From Micavibrio aeruginosavorus (GTDB lineage Bacteria; Pseudomonadota; Alphaproteobacteria; Micavibrionales; Micavibrionaceae): a stretch of DNA of 5,887 bases. Numbering within the stretch: position 1 is the stretch's first letter; each line of letters opens with the position of its first letter. Below are positions 5,227 to 5,887 of this stretch, one piece after another. The position numbers and the translations under genes were made by a program. Below the pieces are notes generated by a model. The model was given only the letters and a program-made list of their open reading frames with translations. It was not told where the DNA came from and did not search any database. Location of the stretch: assembly GCA_003240795.1 (NCBI GenBank), contig QFNK01000130.1, positions 1-5,887 of the forward strand, read 5' to 3'.

Positions 5227-5238
5227 CCGGCATGCCGG
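5227..5238. repeat. Perfect 12-base palindrome CCGGCATGCCGG upstream of tig
   Basis: This GC-rich self-complementary sequence lies 34 bases before the tig start codon, inside the probable mRNA leader. As DNA it could be a protein site. As RNA it would fold only with a small loop, and neighbouring GGCC blocks give competing pairings. No second copy is visible in the window. Confidence 0.35.
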
Positions 5239-5272
5239 CCGAATAAGATTAAACGAAAACATTAGGAAAACC

Positions 5273-5887
5273 ATGCAAGTCAAAGAATTGAAAGCCGAAG
5301 GTCTGAAAGTCGAACTGGAAGTAAAGGTTCCGGCGAACGACATCAAAAAACAGCAGGAAGTCCGCCTGAAAGAAGTAGGCAAGACGGCAAAAGTACCTGG
5401 TTTCCGCCCCGGGAAAATCCCGATGAAGATGCTGGAGCAGAAGTACGGCCGCGCCGTTATGGGCGAAGTTCTGGACATCGTCGTAAACGATGCAACGGCA
5501 AAGGCGCTGAAAGAAAAGAATATCCGTCCGGCCATGCAGCCGAAAATCGAAGTCACGGAATACGATGAAGGCAAAGACCTGACGTTCAAGGTCGAGCTGG
5601 AAAAACTGCCGACCGTTGAAGTCATGGATCTGAAAGGCCTGAAACTGACGCGTCCTGTCGCGAAAGTCGATGCAAAACAGATCGATGAAACGCTGGAGCG
5701 TATCGCGCAGAGCAACCGTTCCACGAAGAAGGTTGAAGAAGACCGCGCAACGAAGAAAGGCGATATAGCCGTTATCACGTTCCACGGTCGCACGAAGGAC
5801 GATGGCGTAATGCATGAAGGCATGCACGCGCATGGTGTTGAGCTGGAGCTCGGCTCCGGCCGCTTTATCCCTGGTTTCGAAGACCAG
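5273..5887 (+). CDS. tig: Trigger factor (ribosome-bound chaperone), N-terminal part
   Basis: Trigger factor binds the ribosome near the exit tunnel and helps nascent chains fold. 205 codons are present and the gene runs off the right edge in frame with no stop. The N-terminal ribosome-binding domain begins MQVKELKAEGLKVELEVKVP and contains the signature VPGFRPGKIP at residues 41-50, whose GFRPGK loop contacts ribosomal protein L23. LEQKYGRAVMGEVLDIVVND (54-73) continues this domain. The FKBP-type PPIase domain begins near 160 with KKGDIAVITFHGRTKDDG and reaches LELGSGRFIPGFEDQ at 191-205. The C-terminal chaperone arms lie outside. ATG at 5273 is supported by TAGGA at 5263-5267, five bases upstream. 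The codons are rich in AAA, GAA and CTG, as expected of a well-expressed gene. The gene follows tRNA-Leu by 134 bases with no obvious terminator between them, so partial read-through is possible. Confidence 0.97.
   Translation, partial: MQVKELKAEGLKVELEVKVPANDIKKQQEVRLKEVGKTAKVPGFRPGKIPMKMLEQKYGRAVMGEVLDIVVNDATAKALKEKNIRPAMQPKIEVTEYDEGKDLTFKVELEKLPTVEVMDLKGLKLTRPVAKVDAKQIDETLERIAQSNRSTKKVEEDRATKKGDIAVITFHGRTKDDGVMHEGMHAHGVELELGSGRFIPGFEDQ

Larger units (their letters stand above)
5139..5272 (+). promoter_or_regulatory. tRNA-Leu / tig intergenic leader
   Basis: This 134-base spacer contains no supportable gene. It holds most of the two-tier hairpin, the 13-base dyad and the 12-base palindrome described separately, and ends in an A-rich stretch with the tig ribosome-binding site TAGGA (5263-5267). 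TTGCTA (5217-5222) could be a -35 box, but the best downstream hexamer, TAAGAT (5244-5249), is 21 bases away, which is too far. A dedicated tig promoter is therefore not clear. Confidence 0.4.

Noticed and set aside
5167..5823. Two long minus-strand frames opposite tig, rich in Ser/Phe and Arg/Phe
   Set aside because: They are antisense to trigger factor, whose GFRPGKIP signature and ribosome-binding site are clear. Lys/Glu-rich codons read backwards give Phe and Ser.
1..5887. CRISPR array, prophage, insertion sequence or defence island
   Set aside because: I saw no spaced direct repeats, transposase or integrase motifs or target-site duplications. The two tRNA genes show no repeated 3' ends that would mark an integration site.

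Overview
The window looks like ordinary chromosomal housekeeping DNA from an alphaproteobacterium of moderately high GC content. The evidence is the alphaproteobacterial-looking ParE, trigger factor and class I glutamine synthetase, a YciA-type acyl-CoA thioesterase and two complete tRNA genes. The tRNA-His encodes a G-1:C73 pair. This argues against the derived clade (Rhizobiales, Rhodobacterales, Caulobacterales and relatives) that lost it, and suggests a more basal or separate lineage (Rhodospirillales-like, Micavibrio-like or similar). The lineage is inferred, not proven. I see no phage genes, transposase, CRISPR array or other mobile-element signature.

Layout. On the left, the 5' end of parE (topoisomerase IV subunit B) runs leftward out of the window from base 190. 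Divergent from it, a short hotdog thioesterase (263-688) is followed by an overlapping gene for a predicted exported protein of unknown function (642-1898) that seems to contain two copies of one alpha/beta domain. A perfect 9-bp hairpin with T/A flanks (1903-1931) separates this pair from convergent glnA (3378-1942, minus strand). glnA stands alone: no glnB precedes it in the window. Its upstream gap ends at a strong sigma-70 promoter facing the other way, which drives tRNA-His(GUG) at 3561-3637.

Thirty-six bases after tRNA-His begins a stand-alone ADP-dependent NAD(P)H-hydrate dehydratase (3674-4462) without the usual fused epimerase domain. Its stop codon overlaps the start of an unrecognised 169-residue protein (4459-4968), so the two are probably translationally coupled. 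A likely terminator hairpin follows. Then come tRNA-Leu(UAG) at 5054-5138, a 134-base spacer with three separate dyad symmetries, and the 5' part of tig (trigger factor), which runs off the right edge.

Functionally the genes cover DNA decatenation (parE), acyl-CoA turnover, nitrogen assimilation (glnA), nicotinamide cofactor repair, translation (two tRNAs) and nascent-chain folding (tig). They do not form one pathway. The parts that remain unexplained are the duplicated-domain exported protein, the small protein coupled to the dehydratase, and the symmetric elements between tRNA-Leu and tig. I found no convincing evidence for a new multi-gene system here.
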